NCBI RefSeq assembly: GCF_001050015.1
Contig: NZ_CVTB01000011.1
Location: 1-64,000 of the forward strand
Direction: 5' to 3'
Length of the DNA stretch: 64,000 bases
Origin: Mycolicibacterium malmesburyense
Lineage (GTDB): Bacteria > Actinomycetota > Actinomycetes > Mycobacteriales > Mycobacteriaceae
Positions 19,077-27,685 of the stretch are shown here, one piece after another. The notes below the pieces were generated by a model. The model was not told the DNA's origin, did no database searches, and saw nothing but the letters and a program-made list of their open reading frames with translations. The first letter of the stretch is position 1; each line of letters starts with the position of its first letter. Both the position numbers and the translations under genes were made by a program.

Positions 19077-19994
19077 TCACGCCTTGGCGATCACCGACTC
19101 GCCGAAGCGTTCGGTCGTCTCGAGCACGTGCGCCAGGCTGTCGCCGGGCAGGCCGACCTGAACCCACGTCACCCCGATCTTGGTGAGCTTCTCCAGCCCG
19201 GCGAGGTACGCGTCGGCGTCGAAGTCGTCCCCGCCGGGACTGCCGCCGTCGGGATTGGTGAACGTGATGTCGATGCGCGACCAGTCGCGTCCGGCCTCGT
19301 CGAACCGGCGCTTCAAATCGTCGACCCCGGTTGCGAGCGCCTCGACGTCCATCGGCGCCGTGCGCGCGGTCTGCGCCAGAACCGCCGGCGCGGGGAACGG
19401 GCACCATCCGTCGCCGTACGCGACGACGCGCTTGCGGGCGGCGGTGGTGTTGCCGCCGATCCAGATGGGCGGATACGGATCGCTGACCGGCCGGGGGTGG
19501 GCGGTGATGCCGCTAGCGGTGAAATGCCGCCCCTCATACGAGAAGTCGTCGGTGGTCCAGATGCCGCGGATGACCTCGAGAGCTTCCTCGAACAGCGCGG
19601 CCCGCTCCTCGAAATCGACACCGAGCGCGGCGAATTCGCGCTTCAGATACCCCACGCCGACGCCGAGCGTGAACCGCCCCTCCGACAGCAGGTCCAGGGT
19701 GGCGCCGGACTTGGCGACGACGAACGGGTTGCGGTAGGGCAGCACGACGATGTTCGGGATGAGCCGCAGGGTGGTCGTGACCGCGGCGGCGTAGCCCATC
19801 GCGACGAACGGGTCCACCGCGTCGTGTCCCCCGGCCTGCAACCAGCGCTGCGTCGGCGCTGGATGGTCGGTGAACCCGAATCCGTGGAAGCCCGCCGACT
19901 CCGCGGCGGCCGCGACCGTCGCGATCCCCTTCCCGGTGACCAGTTCCGGGTTGTACGGGTGCGTGTGCATCGGGTGGGTGAAGGTGAACCGCAT
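19077..19994 (-). CDS. LLM-class F420-dependent oxidoreductase
   Basis: The product is 305 residues in the luciferase-like TIM-barrel family. Visible motifs are FTHPMHTHPYNPELVTG at the start, GFTDHPAP, LIPNIVVLPYRNPFVVAKSGA over strand 3, GRFTLGVGVGYLKREFAALG and PPIWIGGNTTAARKRVV. I chose the internal ATG (19994), which has GGGA eight bases upstream and matches the family start. An in-frame ATG at 20048 would add 18 residues. It is divergent from another LLM gene across 101 bp containing a palindrome. Confidence 0.88.
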   Translation of the reverse strand: MRFTFTHPMHTHPYNPELVTGKGIATVAAAAESAGFHGFGFTDHPAPTQRWLQAGGHDAVDPFVAMGYAAAVTTTLRLIPNIVVLPYRNPFVVAKSGATLDLLSEGRFTLGVGVGYLKREFAALGVDFEERAALFEEALEVIRGIWTTDDFSYEGRHFTASGITAHPRPVSDPYPPIWIGGNTTAARKRVVAYGDGWCPFPAPAVLAQTARTAPMDVEALATGVDDLKRRFDEAGRDWSRIDITFTNPDGGSPGGDDFDADAYLAGLEKLTKIGVTWVQVGLPGDSLAHVLETTERFGESVIAKA

Positions 19995-20019
19995 ATCGTG
20001 AGTCCCGTCTAGAACAGTC

Positions 20020-20036
20020 TTCTCGTATTCCGAGAA
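20020..20036. promoter_or_regulatory. Palindrome between divergent LLM genes
   Basis: TTCTCG, five bases, CGAGAA: perfect 6-bp arms midway between two divergent LLM oxidoreductase genes (starts at 19994 and 20096). This is a plausible operator for shared control, but no regulator gene is adjacent. Confidence 0.4.
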
Positions 20037-20095
20037 TGTCGTTACCATGCCAACCGCGGAAAGTACAGCGTTGACAGCGGAGGGGAACTGCGGCC

Positions 20096-21028
20096 ATGAC
20101 GAAGCCCGAGATCGGCGTCTACCTGCCCCAGATGGGCTTCACCTACGGGCAGATGCTCGATCGCACCCGGCGCTGCGAGGCTCTTGGCATCGATTCGCTG
20201 TGGCTCTATGACCACCTCTACGGCCCGGGTGTGCCGGACTACCCGTCGCTGGAGGCGTGGACGCTGGCGACGGCGCTGTTGAGCAACACCGAGCGCATCC
20301 GGATCGGACACATGGTGCTGTGCAACCAGTTTCGCCATCCCGCGGTACTGGCGAAGATGGCCACCACGCTCGACCAGATCTCCGCGGGCCGACTGCAGCT
20401 CGGGCTCGGCAGCGGCTCGATCGAGGATGAGCACACCCGGACCGGGCTGGTTTGGGGATCATTTCGCGAGCGTTCCGAACGCCTCGGCGAGACGCTCGAG
20501 ATCCTGACCCAAGCCTTCGCCGACGAGCGAATCGACTTCAGCGGCAAGCACTTCGCCGTCGCGGACTTTCCGGTCAAACCCGGTCCCGTCCAGCGGCCGC
20601 GGCCGCCCATCGTCGTCGGGGGTGTCGGTGAGAAGTACACGCTGCCGTTGGTCGCCCGGTATGCCGACGTGTGGAACGTGCCGACGTATGCGTTGGGCGA
20701 GCTGGAGCACAAGGTGTCGGCGCTGCGGGCAATCTGTCAGGACGTCGGCCGGGATCCGTCGAGCATCGTGCTGTCGGTCGAGGCGGTGATGGCGCTGGCG
20801 CCCGACGACGCGTCGCTGCCGGAGGCGCGTCGGCTCGCCCAGAAGCGGTTCGGCGCACCGGCATTCGGGCTCGAGGAGGCGGGGCTGATCGGAACACCGC
20901 CCGCGATCGTCGACCGGTTGCACGAACTCCAGGACCTCGGCTTCGGCCAGATCGTGCTGTTCACTCATGACCGCGCATCCGACCAGACGCTGGACCTGCT
21001 GGCCGCCGAGGTGATTCCGCGACTCTAG
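20096..21028 (+). CDS. LLM-class F420-dependent oxidoreductase
   Basis: This 310-residue luciferase-like protein carries GIDSLWLYDHLYGPG, RIRIGHMVLCNQFRHPAVLAK across strand 3, GRLQLGLGSGSIEDEH, the loop FSGKHFAVADFPVKPGPVQ and PPIVVGGVGEKYTLPLVARY, all typical of F420-dependent members. The substrate is unknown. AGGGGAAC lies just upstream of ATG 20096. Sequence differences from the divergent LLM neighbour show that they are not recent duplicates. Confidence 0.9.
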   Translation: MTKPEIGVYLPQMGFTYGQMLDRTRRCEALGIDSLWLYDHLYGPGVPDYPSLEAWTLATALLSNTERIRIGHMVLCNQFRHPAVLAKMATTLDQISAGRLQLGLGSGSIEDEHTRTGLVWGSFRERSERLGETLEILTQAFADERIDFSGKHFAVADFPVKPGPVQRPRPPIVVGGVGEKYTLPLVARYADVWNVPTYALGELEHKVSALRAICQDVGRDPSSIVLSVEAVMALAPDDASLPEARRLAQKRFGAPAFGLEEAGLIGTPPAIVDRLHELQDLGFGQIVLFTHDRASDQTLDLLAAEVIPRL

Positions 21029-21037
21029 GGGCGCCTG

Positions 21038-21092
21038 GATTTTGCGCGGACGGTCGTTCGATCCGCTATTTCACGACCCTCAACGCAAAATC
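21038..21092. terminator. Two-step hairpin between convergent genes
   Basis: The outer arms GATTTTGCG (21038-21046) and CGCAAAATC (21084-21092) enclose inner arms GGTCGT (21052-21057) and ACGACC (21073-21078). It lies between the LLM stop at 21028 and the acyl-CoA dehydrogenase stop at 21109 on the opposite strand. It is probably a bidirectional terminator. Confidence 0.55.
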
Positions 21093-21108
21093 GAGCGTTC
21101 GCGCGACT

Positions 21109-22278
21109 CTAGGCGGGGCGCTTGGCGGGCGGTGAGTAGTTCGGCCGGCCGAGGCCCAGCGCGTGCTGGGCGATCATGTTGCGGAACACCTCCAACGTGC
21201 CGCCGTAGATCCCGGCGGGCCCGGCCAGGCGAAAGGCGTACTCGACCCGCCCGTCGTCCGCGGCGCCCTCGGTCCCGGCGGGCAGCGTGGCCGCGGTGCC
21301 CATGAGGTCCATCAGCTCCGGTGCGACATCGCGCATCGTCTGCGCGTTCGCCACCCTTCCGAACATCTCCGGTGTGCTCAGCGCGGCCTCGATCCGGGCG
21401 ACCGCGCGGCCCAGCCGGTACCGGACCGAATCCTCGTCGCTCGCAACGGCGGCGATGTGGTCGACCGCCTCGGCGAGCAGCAGGAGATGCTCGGACATCG
21501 TCGCCAGCTTCTGCAGCCCCTGGGCGTCGCGCTCGATGGTGCCGTGTTCGGCGTTGAGCGCCTCGCGCAGCACCGACCAGCCGCCGTTGACCTCGCCGAC
21601 GCGGTACTTGTCGTCGACGCGGACGTCGCTGTAGTACGTGATGTTGGTGCGGTCGCCGTCGACGGTGCGGATCGGCTGGATCTCGACGCCCGGCGACGAC
21701 AGCGGCACCAGGAACATCGTCAGGCTCTTGTGTTTCGGCGCATCGGGGTCGGTGTTGGTGATCAGGAAGACGTACTTCGCGTTGTGGGCGTTCGACGTGA
21801 ACATCTTGGACCCGTTGATGATCCAGCTCGACCCATCCGCCTCTCGCACCGCGCGGGTCTTGCACGTTGCGACGTCCGAACCGCCCTCGGGTTCGGTGTA
21901 GCCCAGGCACAGCCGGTAGTGCCCCGAGAGCACGTTCGGCAGCACCTCCTGCTTGAGTTCCGATGAGGCGAACTGCTGTAGGCAGCGCGCCACCATCAGC
22001 GTCGTGGGTCAGTGGAACCACGGTGCGTGGGAGCGGCCGATCTCCAGCTCCCAGATCCGGCGACGAACGGGGCTGAAGCCGCCCTCGGCCTCGGAGTTGA
22101 ACTCCGCCGCGAGGTAGCCCCGCTCGGCGAGCGCGAGATGGACGCCTTCGTCGAAGTTCTCGCCGGTTTGGCGATCCCGCTCGATGACCTCGTCGGTGAC
22201 GACGGACCGCAAGACGTCACGGAGTTCGTCCTGGAACGCCCGGTCGTCCTCGCTCAGCTGCACACGAGAGAAGTCCAC
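21109..22278 (-). pseudogene. Acyl-CoA dehydrogenase interrupted by an in-frame TGA
   Basis: The frame from ATG 22278 to the stop at 21109 would encode 389 codons of an acyl-CoA dehydrogenase: the N-terminal helical domain, FAD strand motif YTEPEGGSDVAT, substrate/FAD loop INGSKMFTSNAHNAKYVF, and the C-terminal helix ending IYGGTLEVFRNMIAQHALGL. Codon 90 (22009-22011) is TGA in the same frame. The flanking residues are HAPWFH and PTTLMVARC, so a Trp (TGG) is the likely ancestral codon. Everything else looks intact. It is either a recent nonsense mutation, a sequencing error or readthrough. Copy 3 of the 26-bp element lies 11 bp upstream of the start. Confidence 0.85.
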
Positions 22279-22288
22279 CTGGACACCG

Positions 22289-22314
22289 TGACACTTCTGC
22301 GGTTAGTTGTAAAG
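22289..22314 (+). promoter_or_regulatory. 26-bp element, copy 3
   Basis: TGACACTT, nine bases, GTTGTAAAG. It lies between the acyl-CoA dehydrogenase start (22278, minus) and the SRPBCC gene (22347, plus). Here the plus-strand start is 32 bases away and has a Shine-Dalgarno site, unlike the leaderless arrangement at other copies. Confidence 0.65.
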
Positions 22315-22346
22315 TCTGAACCGGTTCCTCCACGGAAGGCAGCACA

Positions 22347-22820
22347 TTGGGCATCGTCACCACCAGTTCGCAGACCGCGTTCACCGTCGGAGCGGAGACG
22401 ATCTACGACTTCGTGACGAACCCGGCGAACTGGCCCAAGACCTATCCCACCAGCGCCCACATCGGCGGGCTGCCCGACCATCTTCCGCTGAAAGTCGGCG
22501 ACACCTGGACCGAGACCGGTCCCGACGGCAACCGCATCTTCACCTGGCATCTCGCGGTCGCCGCGCGCCCGACGATCTGGGTGTTCACCTCGGTCGGCCG
22601 GCTCGGCCACGACCGCGACGGCAACGGCGGGATGGAGGGCCGCATCACTGTCGAATACCACTTCACCCGCCCCGGCGAGGACATCACGCTGTTCACCCGG
22701 ACGATGACGGTCGAGGCGCACAAGCACGCCCCGCTGCCGGACGGGTTCTTCCGGGCGGTCAACCCGGCGCACATCGACGACTACCACGCGGCGATCGCCC
22801 GCGAACTCGCCAAGGCCTGA
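22347..22820 (+). CDS. SRPBCC family protein
   Basis: This 157-residue protein has a START/polyketide-cyclase-like helix-grip pattern: VGAETIYDFVTNPANWPKTYP near the start, a central beta sheet, and a long C-terminal helix (HIDDYHAAIARELAKA). Such proteins bind hydrophobic ligands, but no catalytic residue is obvious. The start is TTG at 22347, supported by GGAAGG seven bases upstream. It converges on the esterase gene 12 bp away. Confidence 0.78.
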   Translation: MGIVTTSSQTAFTVGAETIYDFVTNPANWPKTYPTSAHIGGLPDHLPLKVGDTWTETGPDGNRIFTWHLAVAARPTIWVFTSVGRLGHDRDGNGGMEGRITVEYHFTRPGEDITLFTRTMTVEAHKHAPLPDGFFRAVNPAHIDDYHAAIARELAKA

Positions 22821-22832
22821 CGACCCCGCAGG

Positions 22833-23747
22833 CTACGAGCCGTGCAGCGCCCGCCGCAATGCCGCGCCCTGCAGTTCGAACAGCCGGATGCTGGTGTCCC
22901 ACTCGGGCATCAGCGAGTCGAACCCGTGACAGGTTCCGGGAAACACGTGCAGTTCGGTCGCGACGCCCGCGCGTAACAACCGCAGCGCGTACTCCACCGC
23001 CTCGTCACGCAGCGGGTCGAGTTCCGAGCAGCTGATGAAAGCCGGTGCCGTACCGGACAAGTCGGCGGCACGCGCGGGCACCGAGGACGCGTCGGCGTCG
23101 GTGTCGCCGAGGTAGTGCCGCCACATCATCTCCGTGGCCGGCCCGTCGAACCCCGGCGTCGTCACGAACTCCCGCTTCGATTCGGTGGGCCGGTCGTCGA
23201 GGACCGGTTGGTGCAGCAACTGGAAGACCACGGGCGGCGCCGACGAATCCGCCGCGCGCTGTGCTAGTCCCGCGGCCAGCGCACCGCCGGCGCTGCTCCC
23301 CGCTACCGCCAGCCTGGCGGCGTCGATCCCGAGTTCGGTCGCACAATCGGCCGCCCAGTTAAGCACGGCCAGCGCATCATCGAGCGCCGCCGGGAACGGG
23401 TTTTCGGGCGCCAGCCGGTAGCCGACCGAGAGCACCGTGGCGCCGCTGCGCCTGGCCAACTCGACGCACTGCAGGTGGTCGGTGTCGAGGTTGCCCAACA
23501 CGAACGCCCCGGCGTGACAGTAGATCACCGCGGGCGACGGAGCGGCCCCGCCGCGATAGACCCGGACCGGAACCGAGCCGGCGACCCGCTCTTCGACCTC
23601 GACGACGATGTCGCTGATCGTTCTGGCTGTTTCGGCGCGGCGCTGGTTGAGCGAGTCGCGAACGACACCGAGCAGCCCCGGCGACAGGTCGGTGCGGGCC
23701 TCCGCCAGGTGACGCAGTGCGGGGTCGAGCCGGTCGACGATGTCCAC
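22833..23747 (-). CDS. Alpha/beta hydrolase, hormone-sensitive-lipase type esterase
   Basis: This is a 304-residue esterase. The nucleophile motif is GSSAG (Ser 152), the acid Asp is in SCSELDPLRDEA and the His in FPGTCHGFDS. The usual HGG oxyanion motif is CHAGAF (residues 77-82), a known variant. The start is GTG at 23745-23747, four bases after the BVMO stop, so it is the last gene of the seven-gene operon. It is well placed to hydrolyse the ester or lactone made by the Baeyer-Villiger enzyme. That role is inferred from position. Confidence 0.88.
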   Translation of the reverse strand: MDIVDRLDPALRHLAEARTDLSPGLLGVVRDSLNQRRAETARTISDIVVEVEERVAGSVPVRVYRGGAAPSPAVIYCHAGAFVLGNLDTDHLQCVELARRSGATVLSVGYRLAPENPFPAALDDALAVLNWAADCATELGIDAARLAVAGSSAGGALAAGLAQRAADSSAPPVVFQLLHQPVLDDRPTESKREFVTTPGFDGPATEMMWRHYLGDTDADASSVPARAADLSGTAPAFISCSELDPLRDEAVEYALRLLRAGVATELHVFPGTCHGFDSLMPEWDTSIRLFELQGAALRRALHGS

Positions 23748-23751
23748 GACG

Positions 23752-25266
23752 TCAGCGCCTCGCAGCGGTCCTGGCTTCTGACGTCATCGCCCCGTGTTGT
23801 CGCGGCGGTTCGAACGAGAAGTCGGAAGGCCTGAACCGACGCGTCATACCCCAGAACGCGCGGGCGCTGCGCGGCCACTGTGTCACGACGCGGCCGTTGG
23901 CGGCGCGAAAGTAATTGCTGCACCGGGTGAGCCAGACGGTGCCCTCCATCCAGCGGTCGATCTTGGCCAGAAACGCCGCCATGGTTTGCGGCCGGACCTC
24001 GATGTACGACTTACGCTTGCGCCGCAGGTATTTCAGCGCCCGGACGACGTAGTGCGCCTGCGCCTCCAGCATGAAGATCACGCTGTTGGAGCCGACGTTG
24101 GTGTTGGGCCCGTAGAGCATGAAGAAGTTGGGGAAGCGCGGCACGGCCATGCCGAGATAGGCGTACGCCCCGTCGCTCCAGGTTTCCCGCAGCGAGACCC
24201 CACCCTCGCCGACGACGTCGATCTCGCCGAGATAGTCGGCGGCGGCATAGCCCGTCGCGCACAGGACCACGTCGACATCGAGTTCGGTCCCGTCCTCGGT
24301 GACCAGCGACCGCCCACGCAGCGACCTGGCCGCGCTCGCGACGACCTGCACGTGCGGTTGCGTCAAGGTCTGCAGGTAGTCGGTGGCGAACACCAACCGC
24401 TTGCATCCCAGCGGATGGTCCGGGGTGAGCTTGCGACGAAGCTCCTCGTCGGGCACGGTCGCTTCGAGCACCTTGAGCGCAATGCCCGTGAACTCCTGGG
24501 TCTTGTCGCTGCCGTTCTCGATGACGGAGATGTTCGACTCGCTGCGCAACCACAGTCGGGTGCGGTAGATCCGCCTCGCGAGCGGGATGTTGCGGAACAT
24601 CCACTTCTCCCGCTCGGTGTACGGCCGGTCGGGTTTGGGCAGTATCCACGTCGGCGAACGCTGGACCGAATACACCCGCTCGGCGACCTTCGCGACCTCC
24701 GGAATCAGTTGCGCCGCGGTCGATCCCGTTCCCAGGACCGCGACCCGCTTGCCGGTCAGATCGACGGAATGGTCCCACCGCGCGGTGTGCATCACGGTGC
24801 CGGTGAACGGCTCCTCCTCGACCAGGTCGGGCATGACCGGCCGGGTGAACAGGCCGATGGCGGAGACCACGACGTCGAAAGCGAATCCTTCGCCGGCCGC
24901 CGACGTCAGGTGCCACTTGCCGTCCGACCAGCGCGCCGACGTGATCTCGGTGTTGAGCCGCAGATGCGGAGCGAGTTCGTAACGCTGCGCGCAGTGTTCG
25001 AAATACTCGAGGATCTCCTTCTGCCCGGACCACAGCCGCGACCACTCGGGGTTGAGGTCGAACGAGTAGGAGTACAGATGCGACTTCACATCGCAGGCCA
25101 GCCCCGGATAGGTGTTGATCCGCCACGTGCCGCCGATGCCGTCTTCGCGGTCGAAGATCGTGAAGTCGCCGAATCCGGCCCGACGCAGGAAGATACCCAA
25201 CGCCAGACCGCCGGGTCCCGCGCCGATGATCCCGACCGAGAGAGTCTTGTTCACATTCGGAGGCAT
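23752..25266 (-). CDS. Baeyer-Villiger-type flavin monooxygenase
   Basis: This 504-residue FAD/NADPH monooxygenase converts ketones to esters or lactones. It has the FAD loop GAGPGG (15-20), the Baeyer-Villiger fingerprint F-x-G-x3-H-x3-W-D at 154-165 (FTGTVMHTARWD), the second nucleotide loop GTGSTAAQ (179-186) and the ATG motif CATGYAAADYL. The start at 25266 overlaps the SDR gene by 16 bases. Codons further upstream belong to the SDR in another frame. It is preceded by the SDR and followed by the esterase. Confidence 0.93.
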   Translation of the reverse strand: MPPNVNKTLSVGIIGAGPGGLALGIFLRRAGFGDFTIFDREDGIGGTWRINTYPGLACDVKSHLYSYSFDLNPEWSRLWSGQKEILEYFEHCAQRYELAPHLRLNTEITSARWSDGKWHLTSAAGEGFAFDVVVSAIGLFTRPVMPDLVEEEPFTGTVMHTARWDHSVDLTGKRVAVLGTGSTAAQLIPEVAKVAERVYSVQRSPTWILPKPDRPYTEREKWMFRNIPLARRIYRTRLWLRSESNISVIENGSDKTQEFTGIALKVLEATVPDEELRRKLTPDHPLGCKRLVFATDYLQTLTQPHVQVVASAARSLRGRSLVTEDGTELDVDVVLCATGYAAADYLGEIDVVGEGGVSLRETWSDGAYAYLGMAVPRFPNFFMLYGPNTNVGSNSVIFMLEAQAHYVVRALKYLRRKRKSYIEVRPQTMAAFLAKIDRWMEGTVWLTRCSNYFRAANGRVVTQWPRSARAFWGMTRRFRPSDFSFEPPRQHGAMTSEARTAARR

Positions 25267-25976
25267 TGACCACCGTCCACAACGAGTTCGGCACCGGCGA
25301 TGAACGACGCGTGATCCGATACCAGGTAGGCGACCGCGTCGGCCACCTCCATCGGCCGACCGAGCCGGCCGAACGTCGCGGTCAACCTGCTCTGCGTTTC
25401 GTCGTCGAGCATCGGTGTCGCGATAGGGCCCGGAAAGACCGCGTTGACGCGGATTCCGGCGGGCGCCAGTTCGGCCGCGCACACCTGGGTGAGCCCGCGC
25501 AGCGCCCATTTCGACGACCCGTAGGCGGCGTGCGCCGGAAACGCCTTCACGGCGCTGGTGCTGCAGGTGTTGACGATCGACGCGCCCTCGGCCGCGCGCA
25601 GGTGTGCGAGCGTGGCCTGGATTCCCAGGAACGGCCCGAGACAGTTGACACGCCAACTGGATTCGAATCCGGCCGGGGTCTCGTCGGCGAGCGTCGCGCG
25701 GTGGAGCACCCCGGCGTTGTTCACCAGCGTCGTCACCGAACCGAACGCGTCCGCCGTGGTCTGCACGGCGTCGGCCCACTGTTCGGGCGACGTGACGTCC
25801 AAGCCGATCGCGATGACGCCGCCGTCGTCGATCGAGGCCACCGACTGTTTCAGCTCGTCGACCAGCACATCGCATGCCGCGACGCGGAAGCCGTCCGCGC
25901 GCAGGCGCTGAACGATCGCCGCGCCTTGTCCGCGGGCGGCACCGGTGACCAGCGCGACGCGTTCGGCCGGCGTCAT
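25251..25976 (-). CDS. Short-chain dehydrogenase/reductase
   Basis: The product is 241 residues in the classical SDR family: cofactor loop TGAARGQG (11-18), NNAG (86-89) and catalytic Tyr152-x3-Lys156 (YGSSK), with PG near 180 and a VVDGGQ end. A DxxD-type acidic residue after strand 2 (ACDVLVDE) suggests NAD rather than NADP. Its ATG overlaps the aldolase stop (ATGA). It probably oxidises a hydroxyl intermediate of the operon's pathway. Confidence 0.9.
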   Translation of the reverse strand: MTPAERVALVTGAARGQGAAIVQRLRADGFRVAACDVLVDELKQSVASIDDGGVIAIGLDVTSPEQWADAVQTTADAFGSVTTLVNNAGVLHRATLADETPAGFESSWRVNCLGPFLGIQATLAHLRAAEGASIVNTCSTSAVKAFPAHAAYGSSKWALRGLTQVCAAELAPAGIRVNAVFPGPIATPMLDDETQSRLTATFGRLGRPMEVADAVAYLVSDHASFIAGAELVVDGGQCLRM

Positions 25977-26719
25977 CGGGCCTCCCGCAGGATCTCTGAC
26001 GCCCCGTGCCGCAGCGCCTGCGATTCCGATGCGAGGGTCAGCATGCGAAAGCCCAATTCGGCCATCCTCTTACCGTTCTTGCCCGCGCCCGCGTGGATGG
26101 CAGGGACGAGGCCGGCGGCCGTGGCGGTCGCGGCGACGCGGGCGATCGCATCCTGCACCGCCGGGGCGCTCCACGCCTCGGCGGGTGTGTGCCCCAGGGA
26201 GATCGCCAGATCCGCCGGCCCGACGTAGACACCGGTCAGGTCGGGCACGGCACAGATCTCGTCGAGAGCGGCCAATCCTGGCGCGCTTTCGATCATCACG
26301 AACACGCTCACCCGGGCCTCGTGTTCGGCGGGCTCACGGCCGAGGTCGGCCCGCAGGGGCCCGTAGCTGCGCACCCCCGCGGGCGCGTACCGGGTGGCCG
26401 CAACCGATGCTGCGGCCTGTTCGGCCGACTCGACCATGGCCACGATCACGGCGTCCGCGCCCGCGTCGAGCACCCGGCCGATGGGCGCGGGATCGGTCGA
26501 CGGAACGCGCACCGCGGTGGCGATCGGCACGTGTTCGAGCCGCCGCAGCAGCAGTGCGACGTCGGCGTCGTCGAGATAGCCGTGCTGGATATCGAATCCG
26601 ACGTAGTCGTAGCCGGCCTGGGCGAATTCCTCCGGGCCGATGATCGTGGGGCCGACGACCCACCCGCCCCACACCCGCTCCTTGGCGGCGAGCGCGTCCT
26701 GCAACCTGCCGGCAGTCAT
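25973..26719 (-). CDS. HpcH/HpaI family aldolase
   Basis: This 248-residue TIM-barrel class II aldolase cleaves 2-keto-4-hydroxy acids, releasing pyruvate or an equivalent. The metal/substrate motifs of the family are present: FDIQHGYLDDADVALLL (catalytic His), VRVPSTDPAPIGRVLDAGA, VFVMIESAPGLAALDEI (metal Glu) and VYVGPADLAISLG (metal Asp). The start at 26719 overlaps the ADH stop and its own stop overlaps the SDR start, both ATGA. In this operon it may cut the carbon chain after ring or chain opening. Confidence 0.9.
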   Translation of the reverse strand: MTAGRLQDALAAKERVWGGWVVGPTIIGPEEFAQAGYDYVGFDIQHGYLDDADVALLLRRLEHVPIATAVRVPSTDPAPIGRVLDAGADAVIVAMVESAEQAAASVAATRYAPAGVRSYGPLRADLGREPAEHEARVSVFVMIESAPGLAALDEICAVPDLTGVYVGPADLAISLGHTPAEAWSAPAVQDAIARVAATATAAGLVPAIHAGAGKNGKRMAELGFRMLTLASESQALRHGASEILREAR

Positions 26720-27684
26720 TCCACGATCACGATCTTGATCCGATCCGGTGACGGGCGGCACGCGAGTTCGAACGCGGCCTGGGCGTCGTCGATGCCGAAC
26801 GTGTGGGTCACGTACGCCGGTAGCAGGTCGGGATGCTGACGGGCGAACTCGTTGGCGGCGGTGAGCATCCGGCGCCGGTCGAGGGTGACGCCGGACTTCA
26901 GCGTCAGGTTGTTGCGCAGCATGGTTCGCATGCTGATCGGGTAGCTGTCGTCGTCGGGCACGCCGAAGTAGAAGACCGTGCCGCCGGGGGCCGCGGCCTC
27001 GATGGCATGCCCGAGCGTGGCGACCTGATGGCCGACCGCTTCGATCAACACGTCCGGTCGGTCGCCGGGCTCGAGGTGGCTCACCCACCTGTCGCTGGTG
27101 GCCCGCACGATCGTGTCGACGCCGAACTCCTTGGCCACCGCGTCGCGGTCGACGGGATCGACACCGGTGACCCGTCGTGCGCCGAAAGCCTTTGCCGCAT
27201 ACGAGAACAACAAGCCGATGGACCCCTGGCCGATGACCGCGACATGTAGGCCCTTGAGTTTGGGCAACTGTTCGATCGCATACAGCACGCACGCCAGCGG
27301 CTGCAGGGCCACGGCATGTTGGGGGCTGAGGTCGTGGTCGTAGTACGCCAGCCCGTCGCCGTCGGCGACGACGTGCTGCATCAGTCCGTCAAAGCCCGAC
27401 GCCCAGCCGACGACGCGGTCCCCCACACCGTGGCTGCGGTGCCTGCTGGCGATCACCTCGCCGACGACCTCGTGGATCGGAAAGCCGGGCATCTCGGCTG
27501 CGCTGAGCCCGCGGTCACCCGGAATCTTGCCCCGCACACCGCGGAACGGCGGAAGGTCGCTGCCGCAGACGCCGGCCGCGTGAAAGCGCAGCAGCACTTC
27601 GCGATCACCCAGCGACTCCGGTGTCTTCTCAGGGATGTCCTGGCGCTCGAAGGTGTACGGGGCGATCAGTCGATACGACCACAT
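26716..27684 (-). CDS. Zinc-type alcohol dehydrogenase (MDR family)
   Basis: The protein is 322 residues. The catalytic zinc Cys is in AAGVCGSDLPPF and the His-Glu pair in FPIHEVVGEV. The Rossmann loop is VIGQGSIGLLFSY. The Cys-rich structural zinc lobe of long-chain ADHs is absent, so the enzyme is shorter than usual (about 345). The MWSYRLI start at 27684 follows the P450 stop by one base. It would oxidise the P450-generated alcohol to a ketone. Confidence 0.88.
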   Translation of the reverse strand: MWSYRLIAPYTFERQDIPEKTPESLGDREVLLRFHAAGVCGSDLPPFRGVRGKIPGDRGLSAAEMPGFPIHEVVGEVIASRHRSHGVGDRVVGWASGFDGLMQHVVADGDGLAYYDHDLSPQHAVALQPLACVLYAIEQLPKLKGLHVAVIGQGSIGLLFSYAAKAFGARRVTGVDPVDRDAVAKEFGVDTIVRATSDRWVSHLEPGDRPDVLIEAVGHQVATLGHAIEAAAPGGTVFYFGVPDDDSYPISMRTMLRNNLTLKSGVTLDRRRMLTAANEFARQHPDLLPAYVTHTFGIDDAQAAFELACRPSPDRIKIVIVE

Positions 27685-27685
27685 C

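Noticed and set aside
22009..22011. TGA as a selenocysteine codon in the acyl-CoA dehydrogenase
   Set aside because: The expected residue is Trp, acyl-CoA dehydrogenases are not known selenoproteins, and no SECIS-like hairpin is apparent right after the codon. Mutation or sequence error is simpler.
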